A stretch of DNA of 64,000 nucleotides from Sacculina carcini. Lineage: Eukaryota > Arthropoda > Thecostraca > Sacculinidae. Positions 12,792 to 23,494 of this stretch are shown piece by piece. A program made the position numbers and the translations under genes. The stretch spans positions 5,890,608 to 5,954,607 of the forward strand of contig OU696580.1 in the NCBI GenBank assembly GCA_916048095.2, written 5' to 3'. The notes under the pieces are model-generated. The model made no database searches, was not told the DNA's origin, and was given only the letters and a program-made list of their open reading frames with translations. Positions within the stretch are counted from its first letter, which is position 1. The number at the start of each line of letters is the position of its first letter.

Positions 12792-12879
12792 CCTGCTAAC
12801 AAACCAACCAGTCAGTCAACAAGATTCAAGTACTTTGGTGCCGTGTAGGAACAGTTGTGCACGAACTCACACGAGTTTA

Positions 12880-12995
12880 GCATACTAGCTAAACTGATAT
12901 TTCTCAAACTCTCTACATCTCTTGAGAGCTTCTGGTACATGGGACCACCGCATGGTGGTAATAGTGCTGGTACTCATCCCATGTCACTGAACTGT
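12880..12995 (+). repeat. Dispersed repeat, copy 1
   Basis: About 110 bp around TACATGGGACCACCGCATGG, followed by TGGTAATAGTGCTGGTACTC. It is matched in reverse orientation at 24655-24760. It lies in the non-coding interval upstream of the HSD17B4-like gene. Confidence 0.7.
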
Positions 12996-13429
12996 GCACT
13001 GACAGTGGGCTTTGAAGTTACACCGGTCGCACTTAATTATGCTGACAATTTTCAATTTGGTCTGATGTCATACCCGCAATTTGGTCTCAGTCATATGCGA
13101 TGCAATAATTTCAAATTATGTGAGAGATCACAAAAAAACCACACCAAGCATCTCGGAAAAATCACCTTAAATTCGCACATGCCGATTGTACATATGCGTT
13201 GAAAATGTATAACAACAACAGCAGAACAAGTATCAAATGAAATATGGGATAGAAATATTTTCCTGGTCATTTGCTAGTGCAATTATTATCATGCATTACC
13301 TTATTAAATGCCGGCATGAAATACAAATACAACATCAATTTTGAATAATTATTCAGTTACTTTCTATTTTTTAATACCATTTTCGGCGTGTCTAGACCAA
13401 TTCGGCGTGCTAGATCGATGCTGTTTTGT

Positions 13430-14460
13430 TGTTATTCGTGTTTTTTGTACATTATTGACATGAGCTTTTAATTTCACCTGTATTTGCACGCATCCCGACT
13501 CAAGGTTATTGTTGTGCATGTCTGTATGTGCTGTTTCTGTGCACGACGGATAAACTCACAAATGCGAAGTATATGATTGTGGGGGACTTTCATAGTGAAT
13601 TTTTTGCTCGTTGCTCTTAACTGGCTGGATGGACATGTATGAGAGCGGTGCTTCTGTCGATCTGATCAGGTCAGTTGGCTTATTGTTTCCTGGACAATCC
13701 TTTTGCGTCCGATTTTGTTTCACTGCTTAATTCTCTTGCTGATATCAAAATCCACTCCTACTTTAATTCTCCTCCATAATTTTTCTGGTCTTTTCTGGTC
13801 CAATACTTGCCAATTGTACTATTCTCCTCCCGCACCATTCAAGGGCCCCTACTTTTTTCTGCACGTGATTTCAGGTCGTTCTGTCCTATCATTTTTCAAT
13901 CTTTGATGTCTCCCATTACCATTACCACGACATTCATTCCAAATTTTTCTTTCATCTCTCAGTGAAATAAATGAACAATAATTTCCACTGATCACTCGTC
14001 GTGTTCGCTCACAGACCCGTCCCCTCCGTGGCTTTCGTCGTACCTAGTTCAAATACGAACTTCGTCCCGTCGTCTTGAGCGTTTGTGGCGTCGCTCTCGG
14101 TCGCCTAGTGACTGGGACTCTTTTTGCTCTGCTCGACATTCGTTCCTTTCTATACTGACCACGGCCAAAGCCGATTTTTATCAGTCACGCCTTGCAGACT
14201 CTAAAACAGTTGACAGTTGGCAGCTCATCTCCCAATCCAATTTCTGCTTCTACTTTCGCTCAATTCTTCCCTCAACAACTGAATTCGGTTCGTGCCCTAC
14301 TTCCTACAACCACTATAGCTCTCACTCAAACTACTTCATCCTCCACTATGTCTACTTTCTCCCATATCTCGGTAGCTCATACTTATTCTGTGTTGGTATA
14401 TCAAGAACTGAAGGGATGTCAAACATTTGAAAGAATTCGGACAAAACTGTAGTATACGAC
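13430..14460 (+). mobile_element. Decayed CR1/L2-group LINE ORF2 fragment
   Basis: Near 13575 the frame reads MIVGDFHSEFF, the endonuclease GDFN-type motif. Around 14060-14200 it reads SSRRLERLWRRSRSPSDWDS then FCSARHSFLS, which parallels LKRRLRALERIWRRTRLADD in the linker of the intact LINE at 36.4-39.3 kb. Stops and frameshifts are frequent and no RT motifs remain. The 5' and 3' limits are approximate. Confidence 0.7.
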
Positions 14461-14812
14461 TGAGATAGGCATGATATGAATTCGTAAATGTTTATATGTG
14501 ATTATTGCTATGGATATATTTTGATATGATTATATCTCAAGTGTGATTCCAGGCATGAGCAAAAATACAATACATAATTGACTGAACTGAATTTTGCTCA
14601 ACTTGCACGTTCAGGGCTGGTCTAATTTGGTGATATAACTAGAGTTAAGCGGTTTCAGCGCCGCATGTCACACTCTAGGTCATCCATCGCTGACCAACTC
14701 AACACCAGTCCTGAACATGCAAGGAAAACGGCATTTTACCGACTCAGAAAGCCCCCCGGTCTGAGCTGACTTGGTGCGCTCCTGCTGCAGCACAAGCGTA
14801 CAACACGCCGCT

Positions 14813-15373
14813 AGCAGTTAGCACCTTCGTGTGTTAGTTAGCACCTTCGTGTGTTAGTTAGCACCTTCGTGTGTTAGTTAGCACCTTCGTGTGTTAGTTA
14901 GCACCTGAGTGTGTTAGTTAGCACCTGAGTGTGTTAGTTAGCACCTTCGTGTGTTAGTTAGCACCTTAGTGTGTTAGTTAGCACCTGAGTGTGTTAGTTA
15001 GCACCTTCGTGTGTTAGTTAGCACCTTCGTGTGTTAGTTAGCACCTTCGTGTGTTAGTTAGCACCTTCGTGTGTTAGTTAGCACCTTCGTGTGTTAGTTA
15101 GCACCTTCGTGTGTTAGTTAGCACCTTCGTGTGTCAGTTAGCACCTTCGTGTGTTAGTTAGCACCTTCGTGTGTTAGTTAGCACCTTCGTGTGTCAGTTA
15201 GCACCTTCGTGTGTTAGTTAGCACCTTCGTGTGTTAGTTAGCACCTTCGTGTGTCAGTTAGCACCTTCGTGTGTTAGTTAGCACCTTCGTGTGTCAGTTA
15301 GCACCTTCGTGTGTTAGTTAGCACCTTCGTGTGTTAGTTAGCACCTTCGTGTGTCAGTTAGCACCTTCGTGCC
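14813..15373. repeat. 20-bp minisatellite, about 28 copies
   Basis: Head-to-tail unit GTTAGTTAGCACCTTCGTGT with no spacers. The left half has variant units (CCTGAGTG, CCTTAGTG); the right half has units with GTCAGTTA. It starts inside the sequence GCTAGCAGTTAGCACC and ends at GCACCTTCGTGCC. It lies between the HSD17B4-like and Smaug-like genes. Confidence 0.97.
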
Positions 15374-15942
15374 ACCTGCCGCCGGCTCAAATAAACAATC
15401 TACAAAATGTGGCATTACATTGTCTAGCAGTGTATGAGGATGGCGATTGTGTGAACTCAACGAAATGTTACGCCAACAAACCATCGCTCAATTGCTACTA
15501 GAATACTTGATAAAAGAGACCAACAACTGGCAACAAACATCGAGACAACGAGAAACAAACTTATCAACTGCGAATGCGCAATCAATTTCAATCTCGTTTG
15601 TTTGGATATATATATTCCTTCTATCTATATTTTGTGTGTGTGTGTGTGTCTCACACATTCTCACTATAATCGCTGTCTATCTATCTTAGGACCCCGTCTT
15701 TACAATAAGCTCTCCCCAACACTGCGTTCTATTACTTCTATCCCTCTTTTATAAAAAAACACTCTAAAAATTTTTTTCTGTTGAAGTCCTATTATATCTT
15801 AGATAACATTGTGTACACTAGCGATGAATATAAGGTGTGATTTTCTCTCTGCTCTCTCCCTCTACATCTTTTACCTTGTGAATGCATGCATTTGTGTTTG
15901 TGTGTGTGTGTGTGTGTGTTAATGTGTGTGTGTGTGTGTCAG

Positions 15943-16352
15943 CGAGTGGCCGTTGTGTCGTCCGTCGTGTGGGTTCGAGGAGCAGTGTGCCTTGCTAACG
16001 GTGTGGTTCGGCGTGTGGCCGACGGCTGAAAGACTCGTGTGTGTCAGTGCACTTATCGACCGTATGACCGACTCGCAGGTAGCTGGCGCATAGGCGTAGC
16101 TAGTTATTTTAATCAGGCGGGGACAAATAATTTACCAAAACATGAATAGCAAATGTAGTGGCTATATGTGGCAGTATTTTTCATTTAACCCCATATGGGC
16201 TTACATGAGTTGAGTTTATAACCCACTTTACCCCTCTCTCTGACTACTCCTTTGATGGGAAGTAGCAAGGAACAGAATCAGTGACAGTTGTATTATTAAT
16301 TTTATTATTAATTGTTATCAATAAACTACTGGTGTGAGTGTGTGTAGATGGT

Positions 16353-16411
<59 letters not shown>

Positions 16412-16569
16412 TGTGTGTGTGTGTCTATGTATGTATGTATATGTATGTGTGTGTGTGTGTGTAGATGGTGTGTGTATGTGTGTGTATCTATGTCTATGTA
16501 TGTGTGAGTTTGTAGGTGGTGTGTGTGTTTGTCTATGTATGTGTGAGTTTGTAGGTGGTGTGTGTGTAT

Positions 16570-16642
<73 letters not shown>

Positions 16643-17247
16643 AGTATGTAGATGGTGTGTGTATGTGTGTGTGTGTGTGTATGTATGTGTATGTATATGT
16701 ATGTATGTGTGTGTGTATGTGTGTGTAGATGGTGTGTGTGCGCTCAATGTTGGCGTCGCGGTTACAAAACAGATCTGATACGGTGGCACAAGAGGCTGGC
16801 GCTAATGACTCAGGTATCCTGTCCATGTTGCCACATAATAATACCATTTTATATCATGTAACACGCTCCATTACTGGCCTATTGACTAATTGATCCATTG
16901 ATCCGCTAATATATTGATTTATTGATCCATTGATCCCGTAATCTTTCAACTTATTGCTCTGTTGATTGCTGGTAATCTAAAACTAATGAAGAAAGAAGCA
17001 GTAGAAATACACAATGAATCCAATTGAATTATCAAATATAAAAGCCTAATTGACACTCGTATATATATATACCGTATATTTCGGCGTATAAGGCGACCGT
17101 CAGATAAGACGAGGTACAAAATTAGAGCAAATTTTTAAGGTCAAGGTTAATTCAAGGTCTGACTTTTATATCGGTTGTATAAGACGACCCACAATTTTTA
17201 AGGGTGATTTTTTGACTTTAAGGGTCGTCTTATACGCCGAAATATAC

Positions 17248-17315
<68 letters not shown>

Positions 17316-20300
17316 TGGTGCAGCATACAGGTGAGTTGTTCTAGTTTGGCACCTGTTCTTGTGGTGCAGATGTGGTGTACAATGAGCAGACTACGGTGTT
17401 GCACAGTGTTCCTGGCGACACTGCACTCGCTACTGCATCATACTCTAGTGCCAGTGTGGCGGTGTTAGGACAGTGGCTGGTGAACTTGCTTCATAACTTA
17501 CTGCTTCTCTCGCCGGCCGCGTCGTCTCATTGTCGCTCGCTGTACGTTCAGGCAGTGAGTCGGGCTGTGTTGGCAGCCATGAGTGCCAGTGTTCATCGGT
17601 CCAACAGTAACAACACCAACGGGGCTGTGGCTGATTATGAGGCGGCCAATAAGCGCGGCCAGCTGCTGGAACAAGCTCGCCAGCTGCTCGGGGTTGTGGC
17701 CGTGCATTCAGCGTTGAGTGAGCAAGAGAAGAGGTGAAGTGTACAATTACTAACATTGAAGAGTGTGGCAGTGCTAGGCGGCCATATGTTGTCTATTGAA
17801 AAGTAGACTATATATACAATATTAGTGAAATTAACATATAAATATATATAATGTATTTATACAAATATATTGAATCAATATAATTATTAATAAATACTCA
17901 TAATAAAATGTATTGTAATGTTGAACAGTCATAAATAAGCATGTTCATTTGGTTCAATATGCATTATATGTGTGCGTGTGTGTTTGTATTTATGTGTGTG
18001 TGTGTACGTATGTGTATATATGCATGTATATTTATACAGTCAAACATCGATATATGACGTATCGATGAGGCGCGATAATGTCCTGGAAATCAAATTTGTA
18101 TTATCGCTTACTACGAAGGTAAAAAATATACAGTCAAATCGGTATAATCGGCGCAATCAGAAAACAACGCGGTCGAATTTCTGGGACCCCAACTAGCGCC
18201 TTATATTCATGTTTGACTCTCTTTATATACGTGTATGTGTTTGTGTGTTTTTTTCTTCTTCTTTTCTTTTCTTTGACTGTTGTGTTGTGTTCTCTGTATG
18301 TTAATCCGAATATATGTCTATGTGTGTCTGTGGTGTTGAGTTGTGTTATTTATATCTATTTGTCTATTGTATGATGTTTCTCGCCTATCTGAGTGTATGT
18401 CCCTGATTGTCTGCTGTGTTGTCTTCAGTGCTGTCTGTCTGATATGCTGTCATCCTCAATAGGTATGTGTGTGCGTGTGCTTTTGTCTTTTATGTATGGA
18501 AGTGTGATTTTCAGCGTATGTGCACTCGTCTGTCTTCTTTGTGTCTGTGTGTAGGTGTGTGTGTGTGTGTGATTATGAATGTGTATGTCCTTTGCTTGAG
18601 TGTATGTGTGTGCAGCGCCTTAGAGACCCTCTAGGTGTAGGGCGCTATATACATATCTTAATGTAATGTAATGTGTGTATGTGTGTTTGTGTGTGTGTTT
18701 GGTTAGTTCTTTGTTGCCATTGTACCGGCAGTTTAGCGACGTATACACTGCTCACTGTAGCACAACAGCCACTGTCGCTTGCTGTGTGACTGCCGATAAC
18801 AGCAGGGCTTCATCACGTCACGTATCGCCCGTGCAAGATCGTCTTGCCAGTCCTCTTACAGACCGGCGTCGACACAGCGCCTGTGCTTCTCTCGGCGGCA
18901 GCGGTGGTGGTTGTGGATTACAAGACAGACTGTCTCCTTCTGGCGAGATGACGGCGGCCGGATCTGCCGGCAATGTGTTCTGGTTTCAACGCAACCTGCT
19001 CAGTCCCAATGATGGTCAGTTATCAACCGGCTTATCGTTGGCATTTCTCAGGTTTTCTTATACCTAACAACCTGCTGAGGAAAGCCACGACTCTGTGATC
19101 GGGTTATTGCACTGGTTCTTGTGTATAAGAAACCCCTTTATTTATTTTATTTTTATTTATTTAAACAATATATTTGCAATCCACATCTGGTTTTTCGTGT
19201 AAACATTTACATTTGTGAACATGGTCGAAATCACGTGTAAAAAGGGCATAAGTTAAAAACAATTTGGCATCATCGTTATAGTTTTTCAGATAAAATCTAT
19301 TGAAAATTTGTATAAAAAAAATCGAAAACTATACAATCACACAACAGTTTGCATGTAAGACTAGTCTAGCTAACAAACAAGAGACCGGAATAGTTTGAAG
19401 TGACTGGATATTGTGACGAAATTAAAGCTGTAGGCAAAAATTAAGGAAATTCAGTATATACTGGTGCTAAGACACATACTTCCATGTATGAGAGAAACCC
19501 TATTTTTTTCAAGTGAATATTCAGACCAACAATAGGGTCTCTTATACACGTCAAAATAGTGTACTTGTTTGATGATGTGTTTGGTATTATGTTTGGTGTT
19601 ACAGCTAGTGAACACCGCGCTGGTAGATACTTACTATCCCCGTTATCAGATGAAGGCAGATGTGAGAGAATTCGCTCGTGCAGTCTCACTCCTCCTAGCG
19701 CCATTTCATCACCAGGCTGTGATACGGCCCTCACTGTCAGTACTCTCTCTTACTCACACACTCTCTCTTACTAGTGCTGGCTTGATATCATCGTGTCTCT
19801 GTTTCTCTTTCTATATCCTGCTGACTCTTTCTTTCCTTCTCTCTGTCTCCATGTGACCTCTCTCTGTCCGTTTCCCTATCTCTCTCTCTATATCTCTGTG
19901 TGTACTCTGTAAAACTAGCCAGGAAAGCAAAATTATCATATATTAACATAACATACGTGCACACGAAAAATGTCAGACGTTATCAACGTTGTTATTGTTA
20001 CTTGTTGTGATTGTTACTTGTTGTGATTGTTACTTGTTGTGATTGTTACTTGTTGTTATTGTTACTTGTTGTGATTGTTACTTGTTGTTATTGTTACTTG
20101 TTGTGGTTGTTACTTGTTGTGATTGTTACTTGTTGTGATTGTTACTTGTTGTTATTGTTACTTGTTGTTATTGTTACTTGTTGTGATTGTTACTTGTTGT
20201 TATTGTTACTTGTTGTGATTGTTACTTGTTGTGATTGTTATTTGTTGTGATTGTTACTTGTTGTGATTGTTACTTGTTGTTATTGTTACTTGTTGTTATT

Positions 20301-23136
20301 GTTACTTGTTGTTATTGTTACTTGTTGTTATTGTTACTTGTTGTTATTGTTACTTGTTGTTATTGTTACTTGTTGTTATTGTTACTTGTTGTTATTGTTA
20401 CTTGTTATTATTGTTACTTGTTGTGATTGTTACTTGTTGTTATTGTTACGTGTTGTTATTGTTACTTGTTGTGATTGTTACTTGTTGTGATTGTTACTTG
20501 TTGTGATTGTTACTTGTTGTGATTGTTACTTGTTTTTATTGTTACTTGTTGTGATTGTTACTTGTTGTGATTGTTACTTGTTGTGATTGTTACTTGTTTT
20601 TATTGTTACTTGTTGTTATTGTTATTTGTTGTGATTGTTACTTGTTGTGATTGTTACTTGTTGTGATTGTTACTTGTTTTTATTGTTACTTGTTGTTATT
20701 GTTACTTGTTGTGATTGTTATTTGTTGTGATTGTTACTTGTTGTGATTGTTACTTGTTGTTATTGTTACTTGTTGTTATTGTTACTTGTTGTTATTGTTA
20801 CTTGTTGTGGCCCAGCGTGCGGGCAGCAGCAGTGTTGGTGGGGTGAGGGGTAATGTGGGTGACAGTCTGGCCACATACCCCAGTGTTCCGGCACTGTGGT
20901 CTCTACACCACTACAAATCCTCCACCACACCATCACCATCACCATCGTCAGCGGTGAAAGCCGAGGATGACACGAACACGGGCCGTTATTACAGCTCCGC
21001 TAGACAACACAGTTGCACGGCCGCACTGTCGCACACACACGACAGTTACCCGTGGAACATTGGTCGTGTTCCGGCTCGCTCAGCCAGCCATCACAACTTG
21101 CACGATATCACCTCACGCAGAACCAGCACCGCTGGCGACGACGGAATGACCTGTCAGTTCAGAACTCCCAATGCTCTATATAAGCTTATTTTGTATATTT
21201 GTGTATGATTCTCAAATGACTTTTTCTATTTCTTATTCAGGAGGCACTATATATTATCAGTTGAGGCTGAAGCGCCCCTATCAATCACAATTCTTACCTC
21301 TCTGTCCTCTCGTTTGTTAAATATTAATATCCGCTTGTGTGTGTGTGTGTGACACAGCGCTAGCTAAATGGATGCACAAGTTGCGACTGCACAAGTACAC
21401 TCGACTGCTGAGTGGCTGGTCATTCTCGCAGCTATTACAGACCAGCAGTGATCAGCTGATTACACTGGGCTTGACTCGCGGCGGTGCCAACAAACTGCTG
21501 CGTCACATTGACCAACTGAGACACCGACAACGCACCCTCCTTCAACTACAACACGTGTGTGACTGTCAGTGTGTGTGTGTGTGTGTGTGTTTGTTTGTGT
21601 GTGTGTGTGTTTGTTTGTGTGTTTGTGTTTGTTTGTGTGTGTGTGTGTGTGAAAGTACAATAAATTCAGTTGTTCAGCCATATTAAATATGAGCAAATCA
21701 CTATAGAAACGAAAGTACACGAAATCGGATTGATGAAACACATATTTGTTCTTCTGTCCGACTTTTAATTCGCCATCAGTTACGTACCGCTGATTCAAAC
21801 TTCTACTGTTAATATTTCAGACTTACACCGCACTGTACTGTGTCTGTTTGTCTGTGTGTGTGTGTGTGTGTGTGGTGATCAGGATGTATGTTGTGATCGT
21901 GTGACATTATCTTCGGCACTGGACATACTGGAGCTGCTAGTTGTATCGCCCATGTTATCTGCCGGCGACACGGACTTGCGGTCTTCCTGTTCCACCACAA
22001 GTGCCGCGGTGGTTGGCGCGCCTGTCATTTGCGTCACCGCCGTCGACGAACGAGCCGCGGCAGCCAGGACCGATCCGTCAGCATCCGTCAGTTTGACTGA
22101 CGGACGTGATGCAGATACGGCGACAACAACGGTGACGACGGATTCTGTGACTGCTGATCTTCCTACGTTGATCACCCAGCTACTGGGTAGATTGTGCACC
22201 CAGCTTCTGATGAGTGGGGGTCGTGCTGTGGCCGGTACAGCAGTGGGTACTGTGACGGCTGCTTCCTCGTGTAATGTTGAGTGTGGACACCGACTGTCGT
22301 GCCTGCTGGACGAGGCGGCCTCTCGTTCCTGCTTCAGTGAAAGTCAACGACGCAAATTAACCATCTGGAAGCGGCAAATCAACGACGAACTCACCAACAA
22401 CAACAATAACAACAATAACAATAATAATATCAGCAGGCTGGTGAGAACTACACACTTATACATACACATACATACACATACAAACACACATACACACACA
22501 CAAACACATACATACACGCACACAAACACACACGCACACATATACTGGCGAATGTCAATATGTTTATTGGCGCAAAAAGCGGCATGCAGTTCTATTCTTC
22601 CTAACCTTCTCCCGTAATGAAGTTCAATTAGACGATGCCTCCCTATGTTTCCACTAGCTGGTCGGAATTTCGAGAGAAAGATACGGTGAATTTTATGGTT
22701 GAAATAAGAACCAGGTAACGTATGCATTTTAATTTAACAAACAGCTCAAATACAGGATGACTACTGATAGCCGATGTTAAATATACTTGGTTTGTCAGTG
22801 AGGTATCAGTAAGTTGTTTGTTTGTTTGTCAGTGCTGGCAACGTCGACATTCGGACAGTCGTCAGTATAGTCAGTGTCAGGCAGGCGTGTCAGGGACGGT
22901 CAGCAATACTGACTCATCACTGACTAATGTATCAGCAGCGTCAGAATTCAACATGGCTCCAGGCAGCGGCCTGCATGCATTGCCCAGCACTCAGGTGAAA
23001 CTAAGATAAATAAAATAATTAAAATACCATGCTATTTCAATGGTGTATAGAAATTACAAACAAAATTATCTTGTTTGTGTATAAAGTGGCGGTATTACAG
23101 TATTATGTGTATTCACGTATGGCTGTACATTTGTGC

Positions 23137-23168
<32 letters not shown>

Positions 23169-23270
23169 CTTATGTTCAGCTGAATATGATAAATTAATTA
23201 ATAAATAAAAAATACGCGACATCGTACGTGTGACAGATACCGCCGCACAGAGCTCTATTGTTATTCTCTC

Positions 23271-23301
<31 letters not shown>

Positions 23302-23494
23302 GACGCCGAATTTCATGCCTCATAGGCCGGGTACAGATGACAATCTGCACCAGTCAACTGTACAGTTTTCTGACCCCCACCTGGCGAGTGGGGGCGGGGC
23401 AGGTGTTGGTGGGGGGTGCATGTTGGACGAAACAGACTCCAAGTCTCACATCGACTCTATCTGTCAGAGCATACTCGAGGAGACGTTCAAATGA
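15943..23494 (+). CDS. SAMD4: Smaug/SAMD4 RNA-binding translational repressor
   Basis: Ten exons join in frame: 15943-16078, 16729-16813, 17370-17733, 18707-19014, 19605-19735, 20816-21152, 21358-21554, 21883-22440, 22833-22994 and 23237-23494 (TGA), about 844 aa. Exon 1 (FEEQCALLTVWFGVW) aligns with the Smaug N-terminal dimerisation region but enters in phase 1 and has no upstream ATG, so a 5' exon is missing. The SAM domain, ~454-518 (LAKWMHKLRLHKYTRLLSGW, then RGGANKLLRHI), is the Smaug recognition element binder. A PHAT-like region, ~610-695, has LGRLCTQLLMSGG and SESQRRKLTIWKRQI. A C-terminal motif IDSICQSI matches the SAMD4 end. Poly-Asn (22390-22430) and poly-Gln (23265-23302) runs are present. 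In animals Smaug recruits CCR4-NOT to repress and decay mRNAs such as nanos. Several donors are GTCAGT. Confidence 0.9.
16084..16130. repeat. Possible transposon end with GGCGTAGCTAG
   Basis: GCATAGGCGTAGCTAGTTAT resembles the starts seen at 29550 (GGGCGTATCTAG) and, reversed, at 62255 (CTAGATACGCC). The shared 10-12 bp may be a terminal motif of a DNA transposon family. Low confidence. Confidence 0.3.
16336..16735. repeat. TG/TATG microsatellite before a Smaug-like acceptor
   Basis: About 400 bp of TG with TATG, GTAGATGG and GAGTTTGTAGG interruptions. It runs up to the acceptor AG at 16727-16728. The long plus and minus frames here are artefacts. Confidence 0.92.
17071..17250. mobile_element. 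MITE-like element with ~27-bp terminal inverted repeats
   Basis: The left end ACCGTATATTTCGGCGTAT is mirrored by the right end ATACGCCGAAATATACGGT. The 180-bp element is flanked by TA repeats on both sides, consistent with TA target sites. No ORF. It lies in the Smaug-like intron 2. Confidence 0.8.
17251..17312. repeat. (TA)n microsatellite next to the MITE
   Basis: About 31 perfect AT units immediately 3' of the MITE right end; a shorter AT run flanks its left end. Confidence 0.95.
18037..18192. mobile_element. Possible pogo/Tigger-like terminal sequences
   Basis: ACAGTCAAACATCGATATATGACG (only part of an end) and, 90 bp later, ACAGTCAAATCGGTATAAT resemble the CAGTCAAACCTCGATATAACG ends of pogo-group elements. 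The two are direct rather than inverted, so this is at best a remnant. It lies in Smaug-like intron 3. Confidence 0.35.
18614..18673 (+). mobile_element. LINE/SINE 3' tail with stem-loop and (AATGT)n
   Basis: AGCGCCTTAGAGACCCTCTA leads into GTGTAGGGCGCTATATA, which can pair as GCGCC/GGGCGC, and ends with repeated TAATG units. The LINE ending at 36.13 kb has the same design (GCGCC loop GGCGCTATA, then short tandem repeats), so the two may share the tail recognised by an L2/CR1-type RT. Confidence 0.55.
19995..20810. repeat. 16-bp minisatellite, about 51 copies
   Basis: Unit TTGTTRTKATTGTTAC, mainly two versions (TTGTGA and TTGTTA), with a few TTTTTA units. It fills most of Smaug-like intron 5 (19736-20815) and stops 5 bp before the acceptor AG, taking the place of the polypyrimidine tract. 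The repeated LLVVIVTCCYCY frames are artefacts. Confidence 0.97.
22443..22545. repeat. CA-rich tract after a Smaug-like donor
   Basis: CACATACATACACACA begins within 15 bp of the donor at 22441. The intron ends with a GTTTGTTTGTTTGTCAG acceptor. Confidence 0.85.

Noticed and set aside
14813-15373. CRISPR-like array
   Set aside because: The 20-bp units abut with no spacers, and the DNA is animal; it is a minisatellite.
16244-16789. 181-codon His/Thr-rich minus-strand frame and 101-codon Cys/Val plus frame
   Set aside because: Pure TG/CA repeat translation in a Smaug-like intron.
20011-20810. Leu/Val/Cys repetitive frames
   Set aside because: A 16-bp minisatellite in an intron; three frames give the same peptide in rotation.
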